From Sphingomonas sp. IW22 (GTDB lineage Bacteria; Pseudomonadota; Alphaproteobacteria; Sphingomonadales; Sphingomonadaceae): a DNA stretch of 64,000 nt. Shown one piece after another: positions 44,571-52,871 of this stretch (positions are counted from its first letter, which is position 1; each line of letters starts with the position of its first letter). Made by a program: the position numbers and the translations under genes. Under the pieces are notes generated by a model. The model had not been told where the DNA came from. It saw only the letters and a program-made list of their open reading frames with translations, and ran no database searches. The stretch covers positions 1,302,001-1,366,000 of the forward strand of contig NZ_JBGGWB010000001.1 in assembly GCF_041321155.1 (NCBI RefSeq), in the 5' to 3' direction.

Positions 44571-45089
44571 ATGGCAAAGTCGGTCGTGCAGAATGGTTTT
44601 CGCGGCGGTGTCATCTATGCGGCCGCCGACGTCTCCCCCACTACGGTTCAGTCTTGGGGGGTGGATATCGGCGAGCGGCACGGCACTGGTCACAAGCGGT
44701 ACGATGCGATCGACGCGATCATGCTCGGAATTATGCAGTCGATCACCGCCGAAGCGGGCTTTCCGGCCGGTCGCGCCGCGACCCTTTTGAACAAGAACCG
44801 CTTGGCCATTCGCGCGGCTATCGGAGCGCACCTCACTGAGCAAAGCAAGGCCAAGCGGTGGCGATGGGAGGGTGGGCCGTTTATTCTCATCCGGCCTCGC
44901 TCAAGTCGGTTCCTAGGTTCTGACGACAGCCTTTCGATTGCGACGGTCGAAGACCTGCGCAACCTGTTTGCCGATGGTCGCGAGGCCACGCCTCAAATCG
45001 TCCTCTCGTTGCCCGTTACGATCAATCGCGTGATGATGAGATTGGGGACGGTTCTTGAAGGCAACTTGGCCGCGAGCACCGACGAATAA
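44571..45089 (+). CDS. Element protein with possible HTH-like N-terminus
   Basis: The protein has 172 residues; GGAGG lies four bases before the ATG. Residues about 10-60 (VIYAAADVSPTTVQSWGVDI, YDAIDAIMLGIMQS) resemble a MerR/Cro-like helix-turn-helix of phage regulators, but the match is loose. The C-terminal half has no known fold. The next gene starts at its last base (TAATG), and a 64-residue protein and the integrase follow in the same manner, so the three genes form one tight unit. Confidence 0.6.
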   Translation: MAKSVVQNGFRGGVIYAAADVSPTTVQSWGVDIGERHGTGHKRYDAIDAIMLGIMQSITAEAGFPAGRAATLLNKNRLAIRAAIGAHLTEQSKAKRWRWEGGPFILIRPRSSRFLGSDDSLSIATVEDLRNLFADGREATPQIVLSLPVTINRVMMRLGTVLEGNLAASTDE

Positions 45090-45283
45090 TGGCGCGCCGC
45101 CCCGCCATTTTCACGCAAGATGATATCAAGCGCGCCTTTGCCGGTGCGCGTGATGCGGGCGTGCGCGTGGCGGTGTTGATCGACCCGACCGGACGGCTTG
45201 CGATCGTCCCGGCCGAACAGATCGCGGTGCCGTTGCTGCCCGACGACCTGGACGCGCGCATAGACGCGTTTGCGAGCGGCTGA
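45089..45283 (+). CDS. Small element protein (64 residues), integrase operon
   Basis: The frame starts within the previous stop (TAATG) and ends at the TGATG that begins the integrase gene. The protein contains DDIKRAFAGARDAGVRVAVL, and may be a small accessory or antitoxin-like protein; no family is recognised. The one-base overlaps on both sides show translational coupling. Confidence 0.7.
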   Translation: MARRPAIFTQDDIKRAFAGARDAGVRVAVLIDPTGRLAIVPAEQIAVPLLPDDLDARIDAFASG

Positions 45284-46359
45284 TGGCGAAGCGCTACGCC
45301 TATGTCGGAAGTTTTGAGGACCGTCACGGCAAGCGCCGGTGGCGCTTTCGTCGCAAGGGCTATCCGACGCACTATTTCAAGGAACCGCACGGGACCAAGG
45401 CGTTCGACCGGGAATATGCCGCCTGTATCGAGCAGGAACTGGTGCCGGTCGGCGCTGGCCGGATTGTGCCTGGAAGCGTGTCTGACGCCATTGCGCGCTA
45501 TTACAGCGACAATGCCTTTCACGATCTCGCACCGGCAACACAGACGGTTTATCGGGGCGTCTTGGAGCGGTTCCGCGACAAGTTCGGGAACGATCCGCTT
45601 AAAGCCTTTGATGCCGATCGCATCGCGCGGCTGATGACTGCGATGCGGCACAAGCCACATGCGGCGGCGCGGCTTCGCAAGTTGCTGGCCCAGCTGATGC
45701 GCATCGGCCGTCGCGCCAAGATCATCCCGCATGGCTTTGACCCGGTGAAGGATACCAGCGCGCCGAAAACGGTCAGCGAGGGTTATCACCGCTGGACAGA
45801 GGACGAGCTGGCCGCATTCGAGGCCAAGCACCCGCTGGGCACGAAACCGCGCCTGGCGTTCGCCCTGTTGCTCTATGGGGCGCAACGCAGCGGCGACGTG
45901 CGCCTGATGACGCGCGAATCGATCGCCGGTGGCCGTGTGCGCCTCGACCAGTCAAAGACCGGCAACGCCGTCGACGTGCCGATCGTGCCGCCACTGGCGG
46001 AAGCGCTGGAAGCGGGACCGATCGGCGCCGGGACGCTGCTGGAGGCGAAGCACGGCGAGGGCTACACGCCCAAGGGCTTCTACAACATGATGAAGCGCGC
46101 CTGCATCGCTGCCGGGGTGCCACATTGCTCGCCACATGGCCTTCGCAAGTCGGCGGCGCGGCGCTGCCGTGAGGCCGGTTGCAGCGACGATCAGGGCATG
46201 GCGATCACCGGCCACAAGACGGTGAAGGAGTATCGCCGATATGCTGGTGAGGACGCGCGCGGGGCGCTGGCCGACGCTGCGATGGCACTGGTTTTGGCTA
46301 ACCTTCCCGAAAAGGTAGCCAAAGCATCAACGCAATCCATTGAAAAGGCTGCGCTATGA
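45283..46359 (+). CDS. Tyrosine recombinase (integrase) of the element
   Basis: The protein has 358 residues. Catalytic residues of the tyrosine recombinase family are visible: R202 in LLYGAQRSGDVRLM, H285 and R288 in HCSPHGLRKSA, H311 in GHKTVKEY and the likely nucleophile Y320 in RRYAGED. An N-terminal core-binding domain (about 60-150) precedes. The gene ends nine bases from the tRNA-Gln 3' end, where the att repeat lies, as is usual for integrases that use tRNA targets. Confidence 0.95.
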   Translation: MAKRYAYVGSFEDRHGKRRWRFRRKGYPTHYFKEPHGTKAFDREYAACIEQELVPVGAGRIVPGSVSDAIARYYSDNAFHDLAPATQTVYRGVLERFRDKFGNDPLKAFDADRIARLMTAMRHKPHAAARLRKLLAQLMRIGRRAKIIPHGFDPVKDTSAPKTVSEGYHRWTEDELAAFEAKHPLGTKPRLAFALLLYGAQRSGDVRLMTRESIAGGRVRLDQSKTGNAVDVPIVPPLAEALEAGPIGAGTLLEAKHGEGYTPKGFYNMMKRACIAAGVPHCSPHGLRKSAARRCREAGCSDDQGMAITGHKTVKEYRRYAGEDARGALADAAMALVLANLPEKVAKASTQSIEKAAL

Positions 46360-46368
46360 GCCTGAAAC

Positions 46369-46384
46369 TGGATGCCCCGCGTGG
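46369..46384. repeat. attR core, 16-base direct repeat in tRNA-Gln
   Basis: TGGATGCCCCGCGTGG, on the plus strand, is the complement of the tRNA-Gln 3' end including CCA. It is identical to 36268-36283. Confidence 0.85.
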
Positions 46385-46442
46385 ATTCGAACCACGATTG
46401 ACGGAGTCAGAGTCCGTAGTCTTACCATTAGACGACAGGGCA
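46369..46442 (-). tRNA. tRNA-Gln (CTG anticodon), integration target
   Basis: The tRNA has a TGCCCTG acceptor strand pairing with CGGGGCA, T-arm CGTGG-TTCGAAT-CCACG, and anticodon loop CTCTGAC holding CTG. The 3' CCA is encoded. Integration of the element has left it intact. Confidence 0.95.
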
Positions 46443-46606
46443 ATCGCCGGAGGCGCGGCACATAAGGCGGGGGCGCCGAACGGTCAAGCGACAATATCGC
46501 CGGGCCTCTCGCCACCTTGATGGCCCGGCATCCATGCGTTAGCGTGGTTACCAAGCACCGGCAGCGATCTTCGCTGTGACGGATAGAACATAAGTGAGTA
46601 AACGGC

Positions 46607-47662
46607 ATGGGGGATATATCCACCCAGTCGCCGAAGCGGCGCAGGCAAGGTCCCGCGCCCGCACGATCGGCCGAAACGCCGGGCAAGCGCCGTTTGCGTG
46701 CGCCCGAAGGGCGGCATTATGCGGCGCTCGACCTGGGCACCAATAATTGCCGGCTGCTGATCGCCCGTCCACAGGGTTCCGGCTTTGCCGTGATCGACGC
46801 TTTTTCGCGGATCGTTCGCCTGGGCGAAGGGTTGGCGACCAGTGGCGAATTGTCCGACGCGGCGATCGACCGCACCATCGCGGCGCTACGGATCTGTGCG
46901 GACAAGCTGCGGCGGCGCAATGTGGCGCTTGCTCGGTCGGTCGCGACCGAAGCATGTCGCCGGGCCAGCAACGGGCCGGAATTCATTGCCCGCGTGCGGG
47001 CGGAAACGGGAATCATGCTCGATATCATCTCGGCCGAGGAAGAAGCGCGGCTGGCCGTACTGGGCTGTCACGCGCTGATCGAACCGGGCGACGGGCCGGC
47101 GCTGGTGTTCGACATTGGCGGCGGATCGACTGAACTGGTGCTGGTCGACAATCGCGATCCCGCGCCGCGCGTACTGGACTGGCACAGCGCGCCTTGGGGT
47201 GTCGTATCCCTGACCGAAGCGAGCGCGATCGGCGCCGAACCCGGCGAAAGCCTTGAGGCGCATTATGCGCGGATGCGCGCGCTGGTGGCCGATTCCTTTT
47301 CACCCTTTGCCGCGCGGGTCGGGCGGCCCCGCGGCGTGCCGCGCCTGCTGGGCACCAGCGGGACAGTGACGACGCTGGCCAGCGTGCATCTGGGCCTGTC
47401 GGCCTATGACCGCTCCGCCATCGACGGGCTGATCGTGCCCGCCCACGCCATGCGGACCATCAGCCAGCGGCTGGCGGGCCTGACGCTGGCCGAGCGGGCA
47501 AAGGTGCCGTGCATCGGCACCGAACGCGCCGATTTGGTGGTCGCGGGCTGTGCAATTCTGGAGGCGATTTTGGACCTGTGGCCTGCCGAACGGCTGGGAA
47601 TTGCGGATCGGGGCATCAGGGAGGGCATTTTGCGCCGCCTGATGCAAGGTGGTGCGGCATGA
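46607..47662 (+). CDS. Ppx/GppA family exopolyphosphatase or (p)ppGpp phosphatase
   Basis: The protein has 351 residues. ALDLGTNNCRLLIARP and VFDIGGGSTELVLV are the two phosphate-binding motifs of the ASKHA fold, and GTSGTVTTLASVHLGL is a third. Such enzymes release phosphate from polyphosphate or from pppGpp. The C-terminal HD domain found in long Ppx enzymes is absent, so this is the short form. rlmE starts inside its stop (ATGA). Confidence 0.9.
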   Translation: MGDISTQSPKRRRQGPAPARSAETPGKRRLRAPEGRHYAALDLGTNNCRLLIARPQGSGFAVIDAFSRIVRLGEGLATSGELSDAAIDRTIAALRICADKLRRRNVALARSVATEACRRASNGPEFIARVRAETGIMLDIISAEEEARLAVLGCHALIEPGDGPALVFDIGGGSTELVLVDNRDPAPRVLDWHSAPWGVVSLTEASAIGAEPGESLEAHYARMRALVADSFSPFAARVGRPRGVPRLLGTSGTVTTLASVHLGLSAYDRSAIDGLIVPAHAMRTISQRLAGLTLAERAKVPCIGTERADLVVAGCAILEAILDLWPAERLGIADRGIREGILRRLMQGGAA

Positions 47663-48354
47663 GCCGGGGTGGCAGCGGCAGCCGGGTTCGCGTTCGCACG
47701 TCGCGCGGGCGCACGGCGCAATCGACGCGCTGGCTCGAACGTCAGCTCAACGACCCCTATGTCAAACGCGCCAAGGCGGAGGGCTATCGCAGCCGCGCCG
47801 CCTACAAGCTGATCGAGCTGGACGAGAAGTTCTCGTTCCTGAAGGGGATGCGCCGGATCGTCGATCTGGGCCTCGCGCCCGGCGGTTGGAGTCAGGTGGT
47901 GCGCCGTCGTCTGCCGCAGGCCAGCGTCGTCGGCATCGACCTGTTGCCCGTCGACCCGATCGAGGGCGTCACCATCCTCCAGATGGACTTCCTGTCCGAC
48001 GCCGCGCCCGAACGGCTGAAGGAGGAACTGGGGGGCGAGGCCGATCTGGTCCTGTCCGACATGGCCGCCAACACGGTGGGCCACCCCCAGACCGACGCGC
48101 TGCGCACCTCGGCGCTGGTTGAGGCGGCACATGAATTCGCCTGTGAAGTGCTGCGCCCCGGCGGCACCTTTGTCGCAAAGGTGTTTGCCGGTGGTGGCGA
48201 CACGTCGATGGTCGCCGAAATGAAGCGCAACTTCGCCACGGTGAAACACGCCAAGCCGCCATCGAGCCGAAAGGGCTCGGTCGAATGGTTCGTCGTGGCT
48301 CAGGGATTCAAGGGCCGGCGCAAGGCAGAGGACGAAACCGGGTCTGAGGACTAA
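47659..48354 (+). CDS. rlmE: 23S rRNA 2'-O-ribose methyltransferase (FtsJ/RlmE)
   Basis: The protein has 231 residues. The K-D-K-E catalytic tetrad is visible: K in RAAYKLIELDEKF, D in VLSDMAANTVG, K in FVAKVFAGGGD and E in GSVEWFVVAQG. SAM is bound by DLGLAPGGWSQV. It methylates U2552 in the A-loop of 23S rRNA. It is coupled to the upstream phosphatase gene and convergent with mnmA, 18 bases away. Confidence 0.94.
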   Translation: MSRGGSGSRVRVRTSRGRTAQSTRWLERQLNDPYVKRAKAEGYRSRAAYKLIELDEKFSFLKGMRRIVDLGLAPGGWSQVVRRRLPQASVVGIDLLPVDPIEGVTILQMDFLSDAAPERLKEELGGEADLVLSDMAANTVGHPQTDALRTSALVEAAHEFACEVLRPGGTFVAKVFAGGGDTSMVAEMKRNFATVKHAKPPSSRKGSVEWFVVAQGFKGRRKAEDETGSED

Positions 48355-48372
48355 CGCCCTCGCCCGGTGGCC

Positions 48373-49488
48373 TCAGGCGGCGAACGCGACCTCGGCGGCC
48401 TCGGTCGCGGCAATCCAACCGCCGCCCAGCACGCGGTCGCCGGCATAGAGCACTGCCGCCTGCCCCGGCGCCACGCCATATTCGGGCGCGGCAAAGACCA
48501 CGCGGTCGCCGTCTAGCCGCGCGGGCACGGGCTTGGCCAATGAGCGGACCTTGACCGTCATCGGGCCGTCGCTTTCTTCACCCAGCCAGTTCACGCCCTC
48601 GATCCGCGCTGCTGCCACGGCCAGTGCGGCGCGCGGGCCGACGACCACGTGCTTGGCCGCGGGGTCCAGCCGAACGACGTAAAGCGGCTCGGCCAGCCCG
48701 CCGATCTCGAGTCCGCGTCGCTGGCCGACGGTATAGTGGACCAGCCCCCGATGGCGGCCCAGCACGCGACCGTCGACATGGACGATGTCGCCCCCCTCAC
48801 CCGCTTCAGGCCGCAACTTTCGCACCAGCCCGGCATAATCGCCATCGGGGACGAAGCAGATGTCCTGGCTGTCGGGCTTGGCCGCAACGCCCAGCCCCAG
48901 TTCGGCGGCCAGTGCGCGCACTTCCGCCTTGGGCATTCCGCCCAGTGGAAAGCGCAGGAAGTCCAGCTGCTCGCGCGTGGTCGCGAACAGGAAATAGCTC
49001 TGGTCGCGGGCCGGATCGACCGCGCGGTGAAGCTCGGCACCGTGCGGGCCGACGATACGGCGCACATAATGACCAGTGGCCAGGCAATCGGCGCCCAATT
49101 GCCGCGCCATGGCGAACAGGTCGGTGAACTTCGGCCCCATATTGCACTTCACGCACGGAATCGGCGTGCGCCCGGCCAGATATTCGTCGGCGAAATCGTC
49201 GATCACCTGCTCGCGAAAGCTGGTTTCGTGGTCGAACACATAATGGGCGATGCCCAGCCGGTCGCATACCGCGCGCGCATCGCGAATGTCGCGCCCGGCA
49301 CAGCACGCGCCCGCCCGGCCGACTGCTTCGCCGTGATCGTAAAGCTGAAGCGTGACCCCGATCGTCTCAGCACCCGTGCGCGCGGCCAGTGCGGCGACGA
49401 CCGAACTGTCGACGCCGCCCGACATGGCGACCACGATCCGACGGCCCTGAACGGGCGGGGGAAGCTGAAAATCGGGGGTGAACATCAT
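48373..49488 (-). CDS. mnmA: tRNA-uridine 2-sulfurtransferase
   Basis: The protein has 371 residues. The PP-loop is [15 protein letters not shown], the catalytic cysteines lie in [10 protein letters not shown] and [13 protein letters not shown], and GHYVRRI and [11 protein letters not shown] are typical. It thiolates U34 of tRNA-Lys, -Glu and -Gln at position 2. The start is ATG 49488 (49485 is also ATG). Confidence 0.95.
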   Translation of the reverse strand: MMFTPDFQLPPPVQGRRIVVAMSGGVDSSVVAALAARTGAETIGVTLQLYDHGEAVGRAGACCAGRDIRDARAVCDRLGIAHYVFDHETSFREQVIDDFADEYLAGRTPIPCVKCNMGPKFTDLFAMARQLGADCLATGHYVRRIVGPHGAELHRAVDPARDQSYFLFATTREQLDFLRFPLGGMPKAEVRALAAELGLGVAAKPDSQDICFVPDGDYAGLVRKLRPEAGEGGDIVHVDGRVLGRHRGLVHYTVGQRRGLEIGGLAEPLYVVRLDPAAKHVVVGPRAALAVAAARIEGVNWLGEESDGPMTVKVRSLAKPVPARLDGDRVVFAAPEYGVAPGQAAVLYAGDRVLGGGWIAATEAAEVAFAA

Positions 49489-49542
49489 CCGGCCTTATAG
49501 GGATTCGCACGCCCCGATGCAAAACGGCGTCTTTACGGGACC

Positions 49543-49561
49543 TTTAGCAATCGCTGCTAAA
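49543..49561. promoter_or_regulatory. Inverted repeat between mnmA and the 70-residue ORF
   Basis: TTTAGCA-ATCGC-TGCTAAA has perfect 7-base arms with a 5-base loop. It lies in the divergent promoter region of mnmA and the small ORF. No T-run follows on the plus strand, so an operator is more likely than a terminator, but this is a guess. Confidence 0.4.
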
Positions 49562-49598
49562 CCGGATCCATGGGTAAGGGCGTATCAGGCATCCCGGC

Positions 49599-49811
49599 AT
49601 GGATCTGAGCCTCGCGCGGTTTGAGCGCGATGTCCGTGCACGTCTGGCGTCCAGCCCGGTGGATATGCTGCTGGCAACCGCGGCCGGGCGACAGTCGGCT
49701 ACGCCGACCGCGCGACTGGCCGCACAGCTGGCGAAAATAACGGTCGGGCGCGCGCACGGCGCGTTCGATCGTGAAACGGCGCGCATCTTGTCGATTCGGC
49801 GGCAGGAGTAA
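49599..49811 (+). CDS. Small protein of unknown function (70 residues)
   Basis: The frame starts with ATG 49599 and encodes MDLSLARFERDVRARLASSP and later AAQLAKITVGRAHGAFDRET. It is a helical protein with no recognised motif. The ribosome binding site is weak. It lies upstream of sciP on the same strand. Its stop codon is part of the palindrome at 49808-49824. Confidence 0.5.
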   Translation: MDLSLARFERDVRARLASSPVDMLLATAAGRQSATPTARLAAQLAKITVGRAHGAFDRETARILSIRRQE

Positions 49812-49824
49812 ACACAGTGTTTAC
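49808..49824. promoter_or_regulatory. 17-base palindrome upstream of sciP
   Basis: GTAAACAC-A-GTGTTTAC is perfectly palindromic with a single central base. It overlaps the end of the 70-residue ORF and lies 86 bases before sciP. It could be a regulator binding site for sciP or part of a hairpin after the small ORF. It does not look like a CtrA box. Confidence 0.5.
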
Positions 49825-49909
49825 CCTCCCGTTTTAGCGGTTCTTCAAGACCAAGGTTTTAGTTTCGGTTGCGTAAGAGAGGGGGCCCCGCCCCGATCGA
49901 GGTAAGGTT

Positions 49910-50209
49910 ATGATCGAGAACCAGAAAATGAGGCCGGGCAAGGTTATCGGGCCGCTGGGCGAGCCGCTTACGCTGGACACGCTGCCGCCCCCCGACACGA
50001 CGCGCTGGGTCGTGCGTCGCAAGGCCGAAGTGGTGGCTGCCGTAAATGGTGGCTTGCTGACCATCGACGAAGTATGCGATCGCTATGGTTTGACGGTCGA
50101 AGAATTCGCGGGATGGCAGCGCGCGATTGACCGTTCGGGGATGCCGGGACTGCGCGTGACGCGAATCCAGCACTACCGCTCCCTTTACGAGCGCCAGCAG
50201 AAATATTGA
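49910..50209 (+). CDS. sciP: CtrA inhibitor SciP (DUF1153 family)
   Basis: The protein has 99 residues. VIGPLGEPLTLDTLPPPDTT, RWVVRRKAEVVAAVNGGLL, TIDEVCDRYGLTVEEFAGWQ and the end GLRVTRIQHYR form the SciP/DUF1153 fold, a Trp-repressor-like helix-turn-helix. In Caulobacter SciP binds CtrA and blocks transcription activation in G1 cells. The gene has a strong terminator and an upstream palindrome but no evident TTAACC CtrA box. Confidence 0.93.
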   Translation: MIENQKMRPGKVIGPLGEPLTLDTLPPPDTTRWVVRRKAEVVAAVNGGLLTIDEVCDRYGLTVEEFAGWQRAIDRSGMPGLRVTRIQHYRSLYERQQKY

Positions 50210-50236
50210 GATCGGCCGGAACAGCCGACGTCCCCT

Positions 50237-50269
50237 GGGCGGCCCCGACGCGGGCCGCCCATTTTTTTT
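50237..50269 (+). terminator. Intrinsic terminator after sciP
   Basis: GGGCGGCCC and GGGCCGCCC form a perfect 9-base stem around a 6-base loop, followed by one A and eight Ts. Confidence 0.92.
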
Positions 50270-50377
50270 CGACCGTAGTTTACGCCGTGGATCAGGCCGG
50301 TTGCGGAACATTCGCCCGCGTGACGAGTCCTAGCCTCAGACAGCCCGCGAATTGGGCATGCAACGGAGGGACGTAAC

Positions 50378-50638
50378 ATGGATATCGTGGGTATCATCAT
50401 TTGGCTGGTCGTGGGCGGTGTCGTCGGTTGGCTTGCCAGCATGGTCATGCGCACCGATGCACAGCAGGGCATCCTGCTGAACATCGTCGTCGGCATCATC
50501 GGTGCGTTCATCGGCGGGCTGCTTTTTGGTGGTTCGATCAACGCAGGCGTGACGCTTTACACGTTCCTCGCCTCGCTGGTCGGTGCGATCATCCTGCTGG
50601 CGATCGTCAATCTCGTCCGTCGTGGTCGCGTGCGCTAA
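50378..50638 (+). CDS. GlsB/YeaQ/YmgE-like stress-response membrane protein
   Basis: The protein has 86 residues with three hydrophobic segments. GGVVGWLASMVM, then GILLNIVVGIIGAFIGGLLF are characteristic of this small membrane family (transglycosylase-associated protein), found in the inner membrane and induced by stress. CGGAGGGACG precedes the ATG. A long terminator follows. Confidence 0.92.
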   Translation: MDIVGIIIWLVVGGVVGWLASMVMRTDAQQGILLNIVVGIIGAFIGGLLFGGSINAGVTLYTFLASLVGAIILLAIVNLVRRGRVR

Positions 50639-50659
50639 CACGCCCTTCGACAGGACTGA

Positions 50660-50695
50660 AAAAGGGGCCGTCCGGGAAACCGGGCGGCCCCTTTT
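50660..50695 (+). terminator. Bidirectional terminator after the GlsB-like gene
   Basis: AAAAGGGGCCG-T-CCGG, GAAA, CCGG-G-CGGCCCCTTTT forms a strong stem with A- and T-runs at its ends. It also serves the convergent SIMPL-domain gene. Confidence 0.9.
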
Positions 50696-50700
50696 GCATG

Positions 50701-51411
50701 TCAGCGCAGGACGAAGCGCACGGTAACGGTCGCGGTCACATCCTGTTCGCCCGCCGCGATGGCGGTTTCAGGGGCGGGGGCCGCGTCCATGCGCGACACC
50801 ATCATCATCGGGCGCGGCATGCTGCCCGACGAACCTTCGCTGATCGAAGCGATACGCTCCACCCGCATGCCGGCGGCTTTGGCATATAGTTCGGCCCGCG
50901 ACCGTGCCCGCGCGATCGCATCCGCCCGCGCCTCGTCCATTGCGGCGTCCGGCTGGGCAAGCGTCAGGTTGGGCCCGTCGATCTGATTTGCGCCCTCGCG
51001 CACCAGCGCGTCGAGGATCGCACCGCTTTTGGCCACATCGCGAAAGCGGATGCTGACCCGGTTGGACGCCTGATAGCCGGTGATGACCGGCGGGACGTTT
51101 TCGCCATAGCGATACTGCGGGTTGAGCGCGATCGTCGCGGTCTGGATATCGCGTTCCGACACGCCCGCGCGCTTCAGCGCGGATAATACCTTGTCCATGC
51201 GCGCGGCATTGGCGGACAGGGCTGCCGCGGCGGTTTCGGACTGGGTGACGACGCCCGCGTTGATCACCGCCATGTCGGGCACGCGCGTGGTGCGCCCTTC
51301 GGCCACCACGTCCAGCAGCGCCGCATCCGGCAGGATCGGCGTCGCCTCCTGCGCGAGTGCAGGCGATGAGGTTGCCGCGATCATCAACATGACGGGGATA
51401 AGTTTCGGCAT
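50701..51411 (-). CDS. Periplasmic SIMPL-domain (DUF541) protein
   Basis: The protein has 236 residues from the ATG at 51411, behind AAGGAC. A signal peptide (MPKLIPVMLMIAATSSPALA) is followed by the SIMPL domain with EGRTTRVPDMAVINAGVV, QYRYGENVPPVITGYQASN and the C-terminal beta-sheet. The family is related to BP26/OMP28 and probably forms a periplasmic channel-like ring. Role unknown. It is divergent from the RND pair. Confidence 0.9.
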   Translation of the reverse strand: MPKLIPVMLMIAATSSPALAQEATPILPDAALLDVVAEGRTTRVPDMAVINAGVVTQSETAAAALSANAARMDKVLSALKRAGVSERDIQTATIALNPQYRYGENVPPVITGYQASNRVSIRFRDVAKSGAILDALVREGANQIDGPNLTLAQPDAAMDEARADAIARARSRAELYAKAAGMRVERIASISEGSSGSMPRPMMMVSRMDAAPAPETAIAAGEQDVTATVTVRFVLR

Positions 51412-51660
51412 CGTTTCAACGTCCTTCTGCCTCGATTGATCGATTGGCTCTCGCATTGCGCACCTCAACCGTTGCTGAACGGCAACGATGCCAGAGTAGT
51501 ACTCGGCAGGACAGCATCCGCTTGCGATTACAGTGTGAATCGCGCATGTCGCGCACGTGATTATTGGCCGGCTTGAGGTCGGTGACTTATTCCGATAATA
51601 CAGCTTGCTGACAAGCGACGCGCTGGCACCCTTTCAGGGGGTGGGCCACAGGGGTGCAGG

Positions 51661-52848
51661 ATGAACTACGAGACTTCGACCATTGATGCGGAAGGCCGTT
51701 TGCTGGCAGGTGAAGCGGCTCCGCCGCCCCGCTGGCGTCGTTGGGCCATCATCGCGGCGGTGGTCGTGTTGGCCGGGCTGGCCGTCTGGTTCTTTCTGGC
51801 GCCCAAGCCGGCCGAGGTCGATCCGCTGAAGGGCGGCGGCGCGCGTGATCAGCAAATCCCCTCGATCAGCGTGGCCGTTCCGGGCAGCGATACAGTCCGC
51901 ACGATCATTTCCGGCACCGGCTCCCTTGCGGCACGCCGCGAGATGCCGATCGGCGTCGTCGGTGAAGGCGGGGCGGTGACGCGGGTGATGGTCGAACCCG
52001 GTGACTGGGTGAGCGCGGGCCAGACGCTGGCAACGGTCGACCGCTCGGTCCAGACCGAAACCGCCGAATCACTCGCCGCACAGGTGCGGGTGGCGCGCGC
52101 GGACGCCGAACTCGCGGAATCCGAACTGAAGCGCGCGCAGCAGCTGGTCGATCGCGGCTTTATTTCAAAGGCCGATGTCGAGCGCCGCACGGCAACGCGC
52201 GACGCCGCACGCGCACGGGTGTCCGTGGCCGAAGCGCAGCTGGCTGAAACGCGGGCGCGCAATCGCCGCCTCGACATTCGCGCCCCCGCCGCCGGGCTGG
52301 TACTGGCGCGCGCGATCGAGCCGGGACAGATTGTCGGCGGCGGTCAGAGCGTGCTGTTCCGCATCGCCATGAACGGCCAGATGGAAATGCGCGCGCAGCT
52401 GGCCGAAAACGATCTTGCCCGCGTCCGTCGCGGGGCCGTGGCCGATGTGACGCCCGTCGGCGCAACAGAATCGGTGCGCGGCGAGGTGTGGCAGGTTTCG
52501 CCCATCATCGACCCGCAGTCGCGCCAGGGCATTGCCCGCATCGCCCTGCCCTATGCCGAAAGCCTGCGCCCAGGCGGCTTTGCCAGCGCGCGGATCGTCG
52601 CCGGTGCGTCGGTGTCGCCGCAGCTGCCCGAATCGGCGGTGCTGAGCGACAGCCAGGGCAATTTCGTCTATGTGCTGAACGACAAGGACGAAGTCGTGCG
52701 GCGTGACGTCCGAATCGGGGAAGTCTCCGATCAGGGCGTGTCGATCGCCAGCGGGCTGACCGGCAATGAACGCGTGGTGCTGACCGCCGGTGGCTTCCTG
52801 GCGCCGGGTCAGAAGGTGAAGCCGACGCTCGTCAAGATCGAGCGCTGA
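51661..52848 (+). CDS. RND efflux periplasmic adaptor (membrane fusion protein)
   Basis: The protein has 395 residues. An N-terminal membrane anchor is at about 29-46 (IIAAVVVLAGLAVWFF). The lipoyl half-motifs are GAVTRVMVEPGDWVSAGQTL and IRAPAAGLVLARAIEPGQIV, with a coiled-coil hairpin between them. Beta-barrel and membrane-proximal domains follow. The permease gene starts 23 bases downstream, so the pair forms an efflux operon; no outer-membrane TolC-type gene is linked. Confidence 0.94.
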   Translation: MNYETSTIDAEGRLLAGEAAPPPRWRRWAIIAAVVVLAGLAVWFFLAPKPAEVDPLKGGGARDQQIPSISVAVPGSDTVRTIISGTGSLAARREMPIGVVGEGGAVTRVMVEPGDWVSAGQTLATVDRSVQTETAESLAAQVRVARADAELAESELKRAQQLVDRGFISKADVERRTATRDAARARVSVAEAQLAETRARNRRLDIRAPAAGLVLARAIEPGQIVGGGQSVLFRIAMNGQMEMRAQLAENDLARVRRGAVADVTPVGATESVRGEVWQVSPIIDPQSRQGIARIALPYAESLRPGGFASARIVAGASVSPQLPESAVLSDSQGNFVYVLNDKDEVVRRDVRIGEVSDQGVSIASGLTGNERVVLTAGGFLAPGQKVKPTLVKIER

Positions 52849-52871
52849 AGCGAACAGAAGGAACGCGGGCG

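Larger units (their letters stand above)
36268..46384. mobile_element. 10.1-kb integrated element at tRNA-Gln (phage-satellite or reduced prophage)
   Basis: A 16-base direct repeat, TGGATGCCCCGCGTGG, bounds the element at 36268-36283 and 46369-46384. The right copy is the 3' end of the tRNA-Gln gene and the tyrosine recombinase gene ends 9 bases from it, the usual layout for integration into a tRNA 3' end. Contents from left: repeat clusters, winged-helix-like orphan, small proteins, HTH protein, prohead protease-capsid fusion, DUF2190 protein, Rha-like gene, toxin-antitoxin pair, Rha pseudogene, RHH operon, Tat-signal protein, regulator and integrase. No terminase, portal, tail or lysis gene is recognised. 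Excision would restore the tRNA and leave tRNA-Lys and tRNA-Gln convergent about 118 bases apart. Confidence 0.85.

Noticed and set aside
49910..50209. A CtrA box in front of sciP
   Set aside because: No TTAA-N7-TTAA or TTAACCAT sequence is present upstream.
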